The position numbers were made by a program, and so were the translations under genes. The notes below the pieces were generated by a model. It was given only the letters and a program-made list of their open reading frames with translations. It did not search any database and was not told the origin of the DNA. Shown here in pieces: positions 1 through 8,665 of a stretch of DNA of 64,000 bases (its first letter is position 1; each line of letters begins with the position of its first letter). This stretch comes from Aquibium pacificus (GTDB lineage: Bacteria > Pseudomonadota > Alphaproteobacteria > Rhizobiales > Rhizobiaceae): NCBI RefSeq assembly GCF_040839445.1, contig NZ_JBDPGJ010000004.1, positions 1-64,000 on the forward strand, written 5' to 3'.

Positions 1-55
1 ATCGGACGAACTTCTATGGTCCAAGCCCTTGACTGCGGACATCAGACCGCTGTTC

Positions 56-1021
56 TCAGGCCACGGCCTTGAGTGGCGCTGGGGCATAGGCCCATGGCAG
101 CAGGTCGTCGATCTGGTTCTGCGGGTGGCCGGCGACGATGCGGGTGATGACGTCGGCGAGGTAGGCATATGGGTCGACGCCGTTGAGCTTCGCGGTTTCT
201 ATGAGCGAGGCGATCGTCGCCCAGTGTTCGCCGCCGCCGTCGGAGCCGGCGAAGAGCGCATTCTTTCGATTGAGGGCAATGGGGCGGATACTGCGTTCGA
301 CGACGTTGGAGTCGATCTCGACGCGGCCGTCGTCGAGGAAGCGGCCGAGCCCAGCCCAGCGCGAGAGCGCGTAGCGGATCGCTTCGGCCAGTTTGCTCTT
401 CTGGCTGACCAGCGCAAGCTTCCCGCGTAGCCATGGCTCGAAGGTATCGATGATAGGTCGGCTTCTCTCCTGACGGACGGTGCGCCGCTCTTCGGGGGAG
501 CGGCCCCGGATCTCGCTCTCGATCTTGTAGAGTTCGGCGATGCGGGCGAGCGCCTCCGTGGCGATCGGCGCGGGTCCGGACTGCGCCAGTTCATAGAAGC
601 GGCGACGCACGTGCGACCAGCAGAAGGCCAGACTCACGGCATTGCGCTCGGCCAGTGCCTTGTATCCGGGGTAGCCGTCGACCTGCAGGATTCCGACGAA
701 GCCCTGAAGATGCCGCAGTGGCTGCTCGGCCTTGCGGTCGGGCGCATAGAGATAGGCGACGCCGGGCGGATCGATCCCACCCCAGGGTCGATCGTCCCTT
801 GCATAGGCGAACAATTGGCCCGTCTTGGTGCGGCCGCGGCCGGGGTCGAGCACCGGCGCCGTGGTTTCATCGGCGAAGAGCTTGCCGGAGGCCTTCAACC
901 GCTCGAACAGGCGCTCATGGATCGGGCGAAGCAGGAAGGCCGCCTTTCCGACCCAGTCGGCGAGCGTGGACCGATCCACGTTCACGCCTTGGCGGGCATA
1001 GATCTGGGACTGGCGGTAGAG
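56..1021 (-). pseudogene. tnpC: IS66 TnpC transposase, C-terminal part (catalytic)
   Basis: This is the catalytic C-terminal part of IS66 TnpC. It contains the DDE-type landmarks LFADETTAPVLDPG, ILQVDGYPGYKAL and DSNVVERSIRPIAL. Read upstream of the first internal Met (985) it continues as YRQSQIYARQGV up to base 1021, where homology stops at the inserted IS1111-type element. The missing N-terminus is at 2365-2930 and the two halves join exactly (HLPL/YRQSQIY) if the insert is removed. The gene was therefore intact before that insertion. A separate truncated protein could be made from the Met at 985 but is unlikely to transpose. Confidence 0.88.
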
Positions 1022-1027
1022 ATGCGC

Positions 1028-1037
1028 TGATCGGGCT
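1028..1037. repeat. Left subterminal inverted repeat of IS1111-type element
   Basis: TGATCGGGCT lies 6 bp inside the left junction. It is the exact reverse complement of the copy at 2351-2360. Confidence 0.85.
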
Positions 1038-1098
1038 TGGCGCCGCCGCGCACTGGGGAATTATGGTGAGCGGTAATCACAAGCTGGAGGGAAGGATC

Positions 1099-2133
1099 AT
1101 GCAATTCTTTGTCGGGATCGACGTATCTTTGGAAAGCTCAAGCATCTGCGTCATCGATGAGCGCGGTGTCGTCATCAAGGAAGGGAAGGCAGCGAGCGAG
1201 CCGGAAGCAATCGCCCGCTTCATTCGTCATCGAGGGCGTAAGGTTGAGCACGTCGGCCTGGAAACAGGATCGCTATCGCAGTGGCTTCACGCCGGGCTGA
1301 CGAAGGAAGGCTTTCGCGTTTCTGTGATGGAGGCAAGGCATGTTCGTGCGGCTTTCGCAGCCATGCGGGTGAAGACCGATCGCAATGATGCACGCGGTAT
1401 CGCTCAGCTCGTCCGGCTCGGCTGGTTCAAATCAGTGCATGTCAAGGCGCCTAGCGCGCAGGAGACACGCGCTCTTCTCAACGCCCGTCAATTCATTGTC
1501 GACAAGGTGACCGGCATCGAAAATTCGATGCGAGCCAATCTGCGCAACTTCGGTCTGAAGGTGGGTAACGTCTCGCGACGGACTTGGGCTGGTCGGGCAC
1601 GCGAGCTGGCAGCCGGCATCCCGGCGCTGGAGACGCTGGTTGAGAGCATGCTGAAGATCCGCGAAGTGCTACTGCAGGAACTCCACTCGCTCGACCGCAA
1701 GCTGCTCGAGGCCGCTCGCGCCGATCCGATCGTTCAGTGCCTGATGACGGCTCCCGGCGTTGGCGCGATTGTAGCGCTTACATTCAGGAACGCCGTCGAT
1801 GATCCCGCTCGCTTCAAGCGGTCAAAGGATATTGGCCCATGGCTGGGCCTCACACCGACCCGATATCAGTCCGGACAGGTTGACCGAAGCGGTCACGTCA
1901 CCAAGGCCGGCGACGCAGCCACCAGGACGGCGCTGTATGAGGCCGCGACAACCTTGCTCGGCAGGGTCGTCAAATGGTCGGCGCTGAAGAACTGGGGGCT
2001 GCGCATAGCGCGACGCAGCGGGATGAAGAAGGCCCGCGTGGCAGTGGCGCGCAAGCTTGCCACCATCCTGCATTGCATGTGGCGGTCGCAGTCCCCATTC
2101 CGGTGGGCAACCGAGAAGGAGGCGCTCGCCTGA
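1099..2133 (+). CDS. IS110-family (IS1111-type) transposase
   Basis: A 344-residue DEDD transposase of the IS110 family. The N-terminal RuvC-like domain begins FFVGIDVSLESSSICV with the first catalytic Asp, followed by KTDRNDARGIAQL around residue 95. The C-terminal Transposase_20 part has MTAPGVGAIVALTF and a GHVTKAGDAATRTALYEA motif containing the region of the catalytic serine. Length and reading frame are intact and a GGAGGGAAGG ribosome-binding site lies just upstream of ATG 1099. A longer upstream extension of the frame overlaps the tnpC remnant and is not real. This is probably one of the few functional transposases in this IS cluster. Confidence 0.9.
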   Translation: MQFFVGIDVSLESSSICVIDERGVVIKEGKAASEPEAIARFIRHRGRKVEHVGLETGSLSQWLHAGLTKEGFRVSVMEARHVRAAFAAMRVKTDRNDARGIAQLVRLGWFKSVHVKAPSAQETRALLNARQFIVDKVTGIENSMRANLRNFGLKVGNVSRRTWAGRARELAAGIPALETLVESMLKIREVLLQELHSLDRKLLEAARADPIVQCLMTAPGVGAIVALTFRNAVDDPARFKRSKDIGPWLGLTPTRYQSGQVDRSGHVTKAGDAATRTALYEAATTLLGRVVKWSALKNWGLRIARRSGMKKARVAVARKLATILHCMWRSQSPFRWATEKEALA

Positions 2134-2350
2134 AGCGGTTTACCTAGCTGTCTCAGGTCCGCCGCTGAAGAGCGGTGACGGAGTCCCCGAGCAGGGACGA
2201 AGGTCGACTGAGCACGCATCTGCCGGAGTTGCTTCTTGAGCACGGGGTAGAGATTGTGCCGTCCACCTCCTTAGTTCGCATCATGTGGCGGCATCGCCGA
2301 CCACGGACAGAAGCATGGCCCTGCTCGTGGATTGTGGAATTGACAGAAAC
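2134..2350 (+). ncRNA. Candidate bridge-RNA region of the IS1111-type element
   Basis: This is non-coding DNA between the transposase stop and the right subterminal repeat. IS1111-subgroup elements are known to carry their bridge RNA downstream of the transposase gene. Visible structure includes a hairpin CCGCT-GAAG-AGCGG at 2162-2175 and GTCCC-CGAGCA-GGGAC just after it. AGAGCGG at 2169-2175 equals the seven bases spanning the reconstructed empty target site, though a match this short could be chance. No direct evidence of transcription is visible. Confidence 0.4.
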
Positions 2351-2360
2351 AGCCCGATCA
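2351..2360. repeat. Right subterminal inverted repeat of IS1111-type element
   Basis: AGCCCGATCA is the exact reverse complement of 1028-1037 and lies 6 bp inside the right junction. Confidence 0.85.
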
Positions 2361-2364
2361 CAGA

Positions 2365-2930
2365 AGCGGCAGGTGATCGGCGTATTTAGAGACCAGAACC
2401 TGGGCGACAGTGGCCTCGGTCGGTACGCCACCTTCGATCAGCCGGGCGGGCGCGGGAGCCTGAACAACCACGTCCTCGCAGGCGCGGCAGGCGTATTTCG
2501 GGCGGCGCGTGACGATGACGCGGAACTGGGCCGGCACGACGTCGAGGCGCTCGGAACGATCCTCGCCCATGACGTGCAGCATTCCCTTGCAGCACGGGCA
2601 GATCTTGTCAGGGATGTCGATGACCTGCTCGATGCGCGGCAGGTGGGCGGGTAATGAACCGCGGTTGGCGCGGCGCTTCCTGGTCCGATCCTCCCGCTTG
2701 GCAGGATCACCGGCTTCCTCCGCGGCGAGGCCTTCGGCCTCGACCTGCTCGACCTCTTCCAGGCTCAGCAGCAACTGGTCGATGGGCAGGCTCTCCGCCC
2801 TGCGGCCGAAGCGGTGACGCTGCAGCTCCTTGATGATCTGGCGCAGCCGCTCGTTCTCGGCGCGCTCCGCGGCAAGCATCGCCTGAAGCGCGATTGGATC
2901 GTTGGTCAAAGGATCGGCTGGATTGCTCAC
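2365..2930 (-). pseudogene. tnpC: IS66 TnpC transposase, N-terminal part
   Basis: The N-terminal half of TnpC starts at ATG 2930. It has a leucine-rich coiled segment (about residues 18-45, AERAENERLRQIIKELQRHR) and a basic linker. A four-cysteine zinc-binding module (KICPCCKGML and KYACRACE) follows, then VPTEATVAQVLVSKYADHLPL, where the inserted element breaks the frame and adds a stop at 2358. The continuation is at 56-1021. It follows tnpB by 57 bp in the normal IS66 gene order. Confidence 0.88.
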
Positions 2931-2987
2931 AAAGCCGATTCAATCATGCATTCCAATGCTTTGCCAGCGTTTTCAACGTCGACGGAA

Positions 2988-3344
2988 TCAACTTGCCGCG
3001 ACCGGCGCGCGCGTCTCGCGGGCATCATGTACGCGCCGCCAGTCCAGCCCTTCCAACAGCGCCTGCAACTGCGCCGCCGTCAACCTGACCACACCATCTG
3101 TGATCGCGGGCCAGCAGAACTTCCCGTCTTCCAGACGCTTCGCCAACAGGCACACGCCGGTGCCGTCGAAGTAGACGAGTTTGACCCGGTCGGCGCGCTT
3201 GGCCCTGAAGACGTAGACCGCGCCGGAGAACGGATCGGCGCCCATCGTCTCGCGTACCAGCGCGGCCAAGCCTTCGGCCCCCTTGCGGAAGTCCACCGGC
3301 TTTGTTGCGACCATCACCTTGACCGCACCGGTCGGCCCGATCAC
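2988..3344 (-). CDS. tnpB: IS66 accessory protein TnpB
   Basis: This 118-residue protein is IS66 Orf2/TnpB, a small basic protein required for IS66 transposition whose biochemical role is unclear. It shows the family signature KPVDFRKGAEGLAALV near the N-terminus, then GAVYVFRAKRADRVKLVYFDGTG. The gene starts with GTG at 3344 and overlaps the tnpA stop as GTGA, indicating translational coupling. Length is normal and the frame is intact. Confidence 0.92.
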   Translation of the reverse strand: MIGPTGAVKVMVATKPVDFRKGAEGLAALVRETMGADPFSGAVYVFRAKRADRVKLVYFDGTGVCLLAKRLEDGKFCWPAITDGVVRLTAAQLQALLEGLDWRRVHDARETRAPVAAS

Positions 3345-3793
3345 GACGTGACCTTCAATGCGCGGATCACCGCAGCGATCGTGGCCGACGATGCGCCGTC
3401 ACCAATCCGCACCGTGACGCCCGCCGCCTCGACCTCGATCGACGCTGTTCGTCGTCGCGGCGCACGACGCTTCGCTCGCGGCGGCTTCAGCTCCTTCGGG
3501 GGCGTGGGCTCTGGCGCGACCACCGCAGGCACGAAGGCCAGCGCTTTAGCGTCTGCCTCCGCACGCTTGCGGGCTTCGCGTCGCCAGGTGAACAGCTGCT
3601 GCGGGGTCAGGTCATGCCGGCGCGCGACCGCCGACACCACCGCGCCCGGCGCAAGTGTCTCTTCCAGGATGCGCGCTCGGTCATCGGCCGACCAACGCCG
3701 GCGGCCCATCGCGCCGTTGATGACCTCAAAACGCCGGATCTCGCCCTCCGGCTCAAGTCTATGGTCAAGTCCAGACACAAAACGATCCTCCAA
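3341..3793 (-). CDS. tnpA: IS66 accessory protein TnpA
   Basis: This 150-residue protein is IS66 Orf1/TnpA. The N-terminal third holds the helix-turn-helix region RRRWSADDRARILEETL followed by GLTPQQ-type wording (DLTPQQLFTWRREARKR) at about residues 62-78. A Pro/Ala/Lys-rich linker and a conserved tail (VRIGDGASSATIAAVIRAL) follow. It is presumed to bind the element ends. ATG 3793 is used here; an alternative start at the MGRRRW methionine would give the more common family length. Confidence 0.88.
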   Translation of the reverse strand: MEDRFVSGLDHRLEPEGEIRRFEVINGAMGRRRWSADDRARILEETLAPGAVVSAVARRHDLTPQQLFTWRREARKRAEADAKALAFVPAVVAPEPTPPKELKPPRAKRRAPRRRTASIEVEAAGVTVRIGDGASSATIAAVIRALKVTS

Positions 3794-3833
3794 AAGGATC
3801 GCTACCGTGCCTCGTCAGAGCCGTGCGAAGAAG

Positions 3834-3855
3834 GTGCGGTTGGAGCCCCGCTTAC
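3834..3855 (-). repeat. IS66 terminal inverted repeat
   Basis: On the minus strand this end reads GTAAGCGGGGCTCCAACC, the canonical GTAAGCG terminus of IS66 elements. It marks where homology to the disrupted pRiA4b-type gene stops. An 8-bp target duplication would include 3856-3863, but its partner is not in the window. Confidence 0.7.
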
Positions 3856-4164
3856 CCCCATTTCAACAACTTCAACACGGAAGCGCCACTCGTCGCCGTA
3901 ATCGTACAAAAATGTCATTGCCGAGCCTACGCCCTGGAAAGCCGTGCTGACGCGCGTGCGTTTCACGCTGCTAGAACCACCTCCCTCCATGTCGGCAAAA
4001 AGCTCGAACCGCCGGGGCGAGTCGAACAGCTTTCCCGCCAGTTTTGAATAGAAGCCGTAGACGTGGTCCATGTCGAAGCCGAATGCCGCTACCATGGCTT
4101 CGGCCAGATCGGCGAGCCTGCTCGAACTCGACACCTCGATGTCCCGATAGTCGCGTGTGATCAA
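3856..4164 (-). pseudogene. Plasmid pRiA4b ORF-3-like protein, truncated by IS66
   Basis: The N-terminal 103 residues of a pRiA4b Orf3-family protein start at ATG 4164. The family hallmark is the FLYDYGDEWRFRVEVVE segment (about residues 83-100). Family members are commonly found on rhizobial and agrobacterial plasmids and beside transposons, with unknown function. The frame then runs into the IS66 terminus and continues for about 20 meaningless residues to a stop at 3802. The C-terminal part is lost, or lies left of the window if the IS66 insertion is simple. Confidence 0.7.
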
Positions 4165-4387
4165 TTCGCAAACTATTGAGATTGCGGTGTTTCAGCGGGC
4201 TGCCAAGTATCCGGATTTGCCAGGTCGTGACGACTTGGCATCATTTCCTTGCGCTTTTGCGCGGGCGTGCGCGAAGGGTCTGGGCATTGGGGGCAGGCTC
4301 TGATACCAACCGTCCCGGCTTCTGACTCTTTCGTCAGTTTGAGGCGTTTGCGCCGTGTGATTCCCTGTTGCCAAAGGAGATTCGGCG

Positions 4388-4505
4388 ATGGGATCAGCGG
4401 TGAAGGTTCGGGACGACTTTTCGGCGATGGAGCTTCGCCGTCTGGCTCGTGTTACCAAGGATGTGCGCCAGAGCAGCCGGCTCTCGTCGATCGCGGCGGT
4501 TCTGG
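4388..4505 (+). pseudogene. IS630-family transposase, N-terminal fragment
   Basis: This encodes the start of an IS630-family transposase (MELRRLARVTKDVRQSSR then LSSIAAVL) from ATG 4388, with AAAGGAG upstream. It is broken at 4505 by an IS21 element. Removing the IS21 element and one copy of the 5-bp duplication TCTGG joins it in frame to 8804, giving AAVL-DGMSRSDAARIG, the expected helix-turn-helix sequence of IS630 transposases. The fragment alone is not functional. Confidence 0.85.
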
Positions 4506-4558
4506 TGTCAAGCGACTCCGGGAGTTGACCCCTCTGGCGACATGAAGAACTGACCCCC

Positions 4559-5361
4559 TCATTGGTTGGTGGCCTCGGTTTGCTTTTCTGGTGCCCCGGC
4601 TCTGTTGAGGATCCCGGCCCGGCGCTTTTCGCGCAGGCGATAGCTGTCGCCACGGATGGTGATGACGCTGCAGTGGTGCAGTAGCCGATCGAGGATTGCA
4701 GTGGCGACGACCGGGTCGCCGAACACCGTACCCCACTCGACGACGGACCGGTTGGACGTCACCAGCATGGATCCACGCTCGTAGCGGCGGCTAACCAGCT
4801 GGAAGAACAGATGCGCCGCGTCGGTTCGAACGGCAGGTAGCCGAGCTCGTCGATGATCAGCAGCTTGGGCCTGGCGTAGATCGTCAGCTGTTCATCGAGC
4901 CTGCCGTCGCCATGGGCCTTGGCCAGCGTCGCCACCAATGTCGCGGCGGTGACGAACTGGACGCTATAGTTGTGCCAGATCGCTTCGCGTCCGAGACTGA
5001 CCGCCAGATGCGTCTTCCCGGTGCCGGGCGGACCAAGGAACAGCAGCGCGTCGCCATGGGCAATCCAGCGACAGGTCGCCAGCTCGCGGATCTGGCGCTG
5101 ATCCACCGAAGGCTGTGCTGCCCATTCGAAGCCCTCCAGCTCGCGCACGAACGGGAACTGCGCGAGCTTGGTCGCCATTTCGATGCGTCGCTCGTCGCGT
5201 CTGGCGATCTCGCGCGAGACGAGGAAGCCGAGCGCTTCGCGCAATGTCATGTCCGAGCGTGCCGCCTCGTCCAGCAGTGTGTCGAGTTGGTCGCGGATCG
5301 CGGTCAGCTTCAGCCGGTCGCGCATGGCGACCAGCGCCTCATTGTCGATCGTTTCCATCAC
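4559..5361 (-). pseudogene. istB: IS21 ATPase IstB, frameshifted
   Basis: IstB is the AAA+ helper ATPase of IS21 transposition, related to DnaC. The intact first part from ATG 5361 contains Walker A LFLGPPGTGKTHLA and Walker B LLIIDELGYLPFEP. A one-base deletion around 4820-4824 then shifts the frame. The missing C-terminal part (MLVTSNRSV, WGTVFGDPVVATAILDR, RGDSYRLREKRRAG) continues in another frame to 4559. The start overlaps the istA stop as ATGA (5358-5361), as in other IS21 elements. Confidence 0.88.
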
Positions 5362-6012
5362 CAGCCCCCTCCCGCGGCAAGCTCATATTCGGCAAGCGGT
5401 CGCAGCAGCGAGGCGGGAGGCGGAGCCGGTGGCGGCGACGTCATTCGCCGCACCGGTCCGTCGGCGCCGACAACACCGGCAAGGTGGGCGCGATCGGTGA
5501 TGCGCTGGCGGCGGCCGGAGCAGATCTCATGATCGGCCACGACTTCCCCCGCATGGCAAATGACGATCCGGCCGGCAAAGATCGTCACCTGCACGGTCTC
5601 GCCGATCAGCCGCCAGGGGACCGAGTAGCTGTTGGTGTCCACATCGACAGCACAGTCGGCCTGAACCTTGCGAACCAGGTCGCGCAGCTGGCCGAACGGC
5701 GCCCGGCCGCTGAGCGGGCGCAACGCCGGCGCCTCGCGCAAGAAGCGCACGGCTGGCAGTTCACCGGTGGTGCCGTGAACGCGCTGGTCGGCGACATCGC
5801 GACACCATGCGGCCAGATGCGCTTCGAACGCCGCCCAGCTGTCGAAGCGACGGCCAGCAACCGCGTTCTTCTTCACATAGCCGACGCCGCGCTCGTCCTT
5901 TCCCTTCGTCCGGGCTCGATACGGTGCGCATGCGCGTGGCTGGAAGCCCCAATGCCGCGCGAAGGCGTGAAGCTTGGTGCTGAACCGAACCTCGCGCGTC
6001 ACCGCATCGTGA
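5358..6012 (-). pseudogene. istA: IS21 transposase IstA, C-terminal fragment
   Basis: This is the C-terminal part of the IS21 transposase. It begins at HDAVTREVRFSTKLHAFA and includes PYRARTKGKDERGVGYVKKN, which contains the third catalytic (Glu) region of the DDE core. The C-terminal beta-barrel segment follows (VDTNSYSVPWRLIGETV). It is separated from its N-terminal part (8081-8665) by the insertion of another element with a 5-bp duplication CGTGA. The stop codon overlaps the istB start. Confidence 0.88.
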
Positions 6013-6068
6013 TGTCGTGTTGCCTCACGTAATTTTGTTACCGCTTGCCTCATCGAGAATGTTACCCG
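6013..6068. repeat. Left end of the istA-inserted element: iterated TTGCCTCA/TGTTACC motifs
   Basis: TTGCCTCA occurs at about 6019 and 6045, and TGTTACC-type motifs at about 6035 and 6059, in alternation. The same arrangement appears inverted at the other end (8020-8075). Confidence 0.7.
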
Positions 6069-7966
6069 CTCGCCCGAAGTCCCGGGTTCAGATCAGTAGA
6101 TGGCAACAGGATATTTGCCTCGCCAATGAGCCGCTTCACTGCTTGTTGGCGCCATGCCCTTACTCGCTTCTGCAGCGTGTAGAGCTGTCGCAAGCTATAT
6201 CGTCCCGGATAGCGGGCCTGGAACTCGACGAGCAGTTCAAGCGCGGTCTGATCCGGGAGTTCTTCCAGGCATTGCGACATCTCCTCCCAATGATCCCTGA
6301 AGGTATCGGGACGTCGGCCACGCGGTTTGCCGCTGAGCAGACGATACGTTTTGGGCCCGATGACAACGCCCCGCGCGCGAGCAGCCTCGCGCCAGACAGA
6401 GACGCGTCGGGCGAAGGTTTTGTATTGCTTGCGGGTAAATCGACCTGGAAACTGGATGCATAGCTCTTCGAAGAGCTGCATGGCGTTGATGTTGGGGAAT
6501 TCCTCCAGTCGACGACACGCGATCGGCCAAGCCATGCGGAGCGCCTGGATCCGTCCTTGGCCAGGTTCGGCGTAGATCGGCTTTGGCTTCTCCGATTTCT
6601 TCGTTGGTGGCGCCACGGTCGCGGGTGGGATCGCCAGCTTGGACGCGGTGGATCGACCCGCAACAGGCGCTTGTGTGGCGACCTTTTGAAGACTTCGCAG
6701 GTAGAGCGGTTTTGCCTCGGTGGAGAACGTGGGACGGATTTCGCCCGCGTGCCAGGCGCTCGATAGGCTTGCCACGAACGCCGCCAGGTTGGGCGGCTCG
6801 GATGTCGTCGCAGGCGGTACTTCGCCGTCAGCCAATGCGGCCAGATAAGCCTGCACTGCACGCATCTCCTCCAGAAGCTTTAGGGGATCGAGGTTGGCGG
6901 CGATCTCGCTCAACTTGCTCTTGGTGGCCATCGGTACGCTCTCCGCTTGCAGGAGACGCTCGCAGGGCGTTTGTGGCGGATGATACCGCTTTGTCACCTT
7001 GGCCCCGTCTCGATGTTTGGCAGCCAGCTTGAACGATGGCTGAAATAAGTTCACGAACAACCGCGATGCGGCGTAGAGACGCGTGATCGCCCGGGCCGCC
7101 GCTAAACCTTCGAAGCGCCGATAACCTAGTAGCTTCCGTACAACGGCGCCATTTTTCTGTTCTATCCACGCTTGGTCGTTCTTGCGGTAGGGACGTGATC
7201 GCGTGAGTTCGATGCCGTGACCGAGGCAATATTCAATCAGCTTGTTGTTGACGAACTCGCTTCCGTTGTCCACGTCCAGCGCCCTCAGAGCGTAGGGCAG
7301 GCCCGCTCGAATACGATCGAGCGTTTCAACCACGAGGGTGCCTTCTCGAACGACGATGGGTGCAGCCTCCGTCCATCCACTGGCGATATCGGTCAGAACC
7401 AGACTGTGAACGTAGCTGCCGCGGTTGAGCTCCCCGCAATGGGCCACCAAGTCCATTTCCATGCTGCCGGGAAGCGGGTCGTTCCAGTCAGCAAAGGTTC
7501 GCATTTTGATGCGCCGCCGCGGCTCTGGCACAACTCGGGGCTTTTTCGTATGGCCCGTGCGCCTCGGCATCTGGAGCAAGCGGTCGATCGTGGCGGCGCT
7601 CATCGACAGGATTTTGGCGCGGAGCTCCTCCTCGATCTTCAAGTGTCCATTCCGTTCCAACGCAGGAAGGAGAATGGGCAGCAAAGCCTTCAGGCGCTTG
7701 CCGCAAACCCGATCGGACGCTTCCCACAGCACGATCAAGACCCCTCGAGCGGCCTCATCATAGAACGAAGACCGTCGACGAGTCTGCCGGAGCTTCGGTC
7801 CCGATGAAGTGTTGAGGACACGGATGGCGGATTTCTCGTGATACCCCGTCGCCGCGATGAACTCCTCCAGGATCCGGCGTTTGTCCTTGCTCGCGGCGGC
7901 CGCATAGCGATCCCGGACTGCATCGGCGAGTTCCATGCGCAAGCCATGCGTCATCTTCGTCATCAT
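6062..7966 (-). CDS. Integrase-core (DDE) transposase, ISNCY/IS1202-like
   Basis: This 634-residue transposase has an rve-type DDE core. The first Asp lies in SMEMDLVAHCGELNRG, the second in ALDVDNGSEFVNN and the Glu in NDQAWIEQKNGAVVRKLLGY. A helix-turn-helix-like N-terminus precedes the core (GYHEKSAIRVLN). The long C-terminal part contains two copies of a repeated module ending in GRFTRKQYKTFARRVSVWR and GRYSLRQLYTLQKRVRAWR, likely DNA-binding. The start at ATG 7966 follows GAGGGAGGGATC. The frame is intact, unlike the IS21 genes it interrupts, so this is the youngest insertion of the stack. The family name is my best guess; the DDE core assignment is firm. Confidence 0.85.
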   Translation of the reverse strand: MMTKMTHGLRMELADAVRDRYAAAASKDKRRILEEFIAATGYHEKSAIRVLNTSSGPKLRQTRRRSSFYDEAARGVLIVLWEASDRVCGKRLKALLPILLPALERNGHLKIEEELRAKILSMSAATIDRLLQMPRRTGHTKKPRVVPEPRRRIKMRTFADWNDPLPGSMEMDLVAHCGELNRGSYVHSLVLTDIASGWTEAAPIVVREGTLVVETLDRIRAGLPYALRALDVDNGSEFVNNKLIEYCLGHGIELTRSRPYRKNDQAWIEQKNGAVVRKLLGYRRFEGLAAARAITRLYAASRLFVNLFQPSFKLAAKHRDGAKVTKRYHPPQTPCERLLQAESVPMATKSKLSEIAANLDPLKLLEEMRAVQAYLAALADGEVPPATTSEPPNLAAFVASLSSAWHAGEIRPTFSTEAKPLYLRSLQKVATQAPVAGRSTASKLAIPPATVAPPTKKSEKPKPIYAEPGQGRIQALRMAWPIACRRLEEFPNINAMQLFEELCIQFPGRFTRKQYKTFARRVSVWREAARARGVVIGPKTYRLLSGKPRGRRPDTFRDHWEEMSQCLEELPDQTALELLVEFQARYPGRYSLRQLYTLQKRVRAWRQQAVKRLIGEANILLPSTDLNPGLRASG

Positions 7967-8019
7967 GATCCCTCCCTCATGGCGAGGGCATCATGCCGGA
8001 ATGCAATTCCACGGGTAAC

Positions 8020-8075
8020 ATCTTAGGTGAGGCAACGAAGCCGCTCGGTAACAATCCCCGTGAGGCAATGCGACA
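8020..8075. repeat. Right end of the istA-inserted element: iterated motifs
   Basis: Read on the minus strand from 8075 this end is TGTCGCATTGCCTCACGG, then TGTTACC, then TTGCCTCA, then TGTTACC again. It mirrors the left end and extends past the transposase start side of the element. Confidence 0.7.
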
Positions 8076-8080
8076 CGTGA

Positions 8081-8665
8081 TGCTCGACGAGCGCGCGGGC
8101 ATTGTCGAGCAGCAACTCGGCCGGCACGCCCCCGAAGTGAAGGAATGCACTCTCCATCCCTTCGAACCAGTCCACCTGCCGTTCCCGCAGTGACGCACGC
8201 ACGTGCATCCGACGCGAGAAGCCAAGCGTCGCGACAAACAGATGGACCCGCAGCCTCTCGTCGCCGACCCAGACCCGCGCCTCACCAAAGTCGATCTGCA
8301 GTTGCTTGCCCGGCGGGGTCTCGAACCGCACCGTCGCGCGAGCCTGTGCCTTCAGTTCACGGCGCCAACCCGCAACCCGACGCTCGACATGGCGAAGGCT
8401 GAGCACCACCCCATGCTCAATCGCCAGTTCCTGACGGATGACGTCGGCGTTGCCCCCGTGTCGGAAGAATCGCTCGCGCAGCCAACCTTCCAACCCGTCC
8501 AGCGCAGACCGCCGCGCCGGCTGCCGGAATGCGATCGATCCACCCTGGCGAAGATATCGTCGCACCGTGTTGCGCGCGCAGCCGAACTCGCGCGCCAGCC
8601 GCTTGGCCTCCCCAGCCAAGACCGTGCAGCCGCATCATCGCCGCCACCTCGTCAGGCTGCAGCAT
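8081..8665 (-). pseudogene. istA: IS21 transposase IstA, N-terminal fragment, frameshifted
   Basis: The gene begins at ATG 8665 (MLQPDEVAAMMRLHGLGWG), and an extra base around 8613 shifts the frame. It then resumes as AKRLAREFGCARNTVRRYLR, the helix-turn-helix of IstA. The DDE core start is visible in KQLQIDFGEARVWVG and PAELLLDNARALVEHH, where the later insertion cuts the gene at 8081. A shortened protein could start from TTG 8619 but would lack the catalytic end (5358-6012). Confidence 0.85.

Larger units (their letters stand above)
1022..2366 (+). mobile_element. IS110-family element, IS1111 subgroup layout, inserted in IS66 tnpC
   Basis: Joining the two tnpC halves defines the insert as about 1345 bp, with a shared dinucleotide (AG on the plus strand, CT on the minus strand) at 1020-1021 and 2365-2366. 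No longer target duplication is present. This fits IS110-family recombination at a CT core rather than DDE cut-and-paste. The ends carry a perfect 10-bp subterminal inverted repeat, TGATCGGGCT at 1028-1037 and AGCCCGATCA at 2351-2360, which is the mark of the IS1111 subgroup. The 5' non-coding part is short (about 77 bp) and the 3' part long (about 233 bp), as expected for that subgroup. Confidence 0.88.
1..3855 (-). mobile_element. IS66-family element, interrupted; far end outside the window
   Basis: The IS66 gene set tnpA-tnpB-tnpC lies on the minus strand from 3793 to 56. One terminus is visible: read on the minus strand from 3855 it begins GTAAGCGGGGCTCC, matching the GTAAGCG start typical of IS66 ends. 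The opposite end, expected shortly after the tnpC stop, is not seen in bases 1-55, so the element either runs past the window start or is cut there. An IS1111-type element (1022-2366) splits tnpC, so this copy cannot make full-length transposase. It has itself inserted into a host-like gene (3856-4164). Confidence 0.85.
6013..8075. mobile_element. 2.06-kb DDE transposon (ISNCY/IS1202-like) inserted in istA
   Basis: The inserted element is bounded by CGTGA duplications (6008-6012 and 8076-8080). It has inverted ends TGTCGTGTTGCCTCACG and, at the other side, TGTCGCATTGCCTCACG. Each end carries two rounds of alternating TTGCCTCA and TGTTACC motifs, probably repeated transposase-binding sites. 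It holds a single large transposase gene on the minus strand. Removing the element restores the istA reading frame (VEHH-DAVTREV). I do not recognise the exact IS family from the ends. Confidence 0.85.

Noticed and set aside
655..1098. N-terminal extension of the IS1111-type transposase to 655
   Set aside because: The extension overlaps the IS66 tnpC remnant and lies outside the element. The family N-terminus begins at ATG 1099.
4192..4653. 153-residue minus-strand frame near the IS21 left end
   Set aside because: It crosses the IS630/IS21 junction, which a real older gene could not do.
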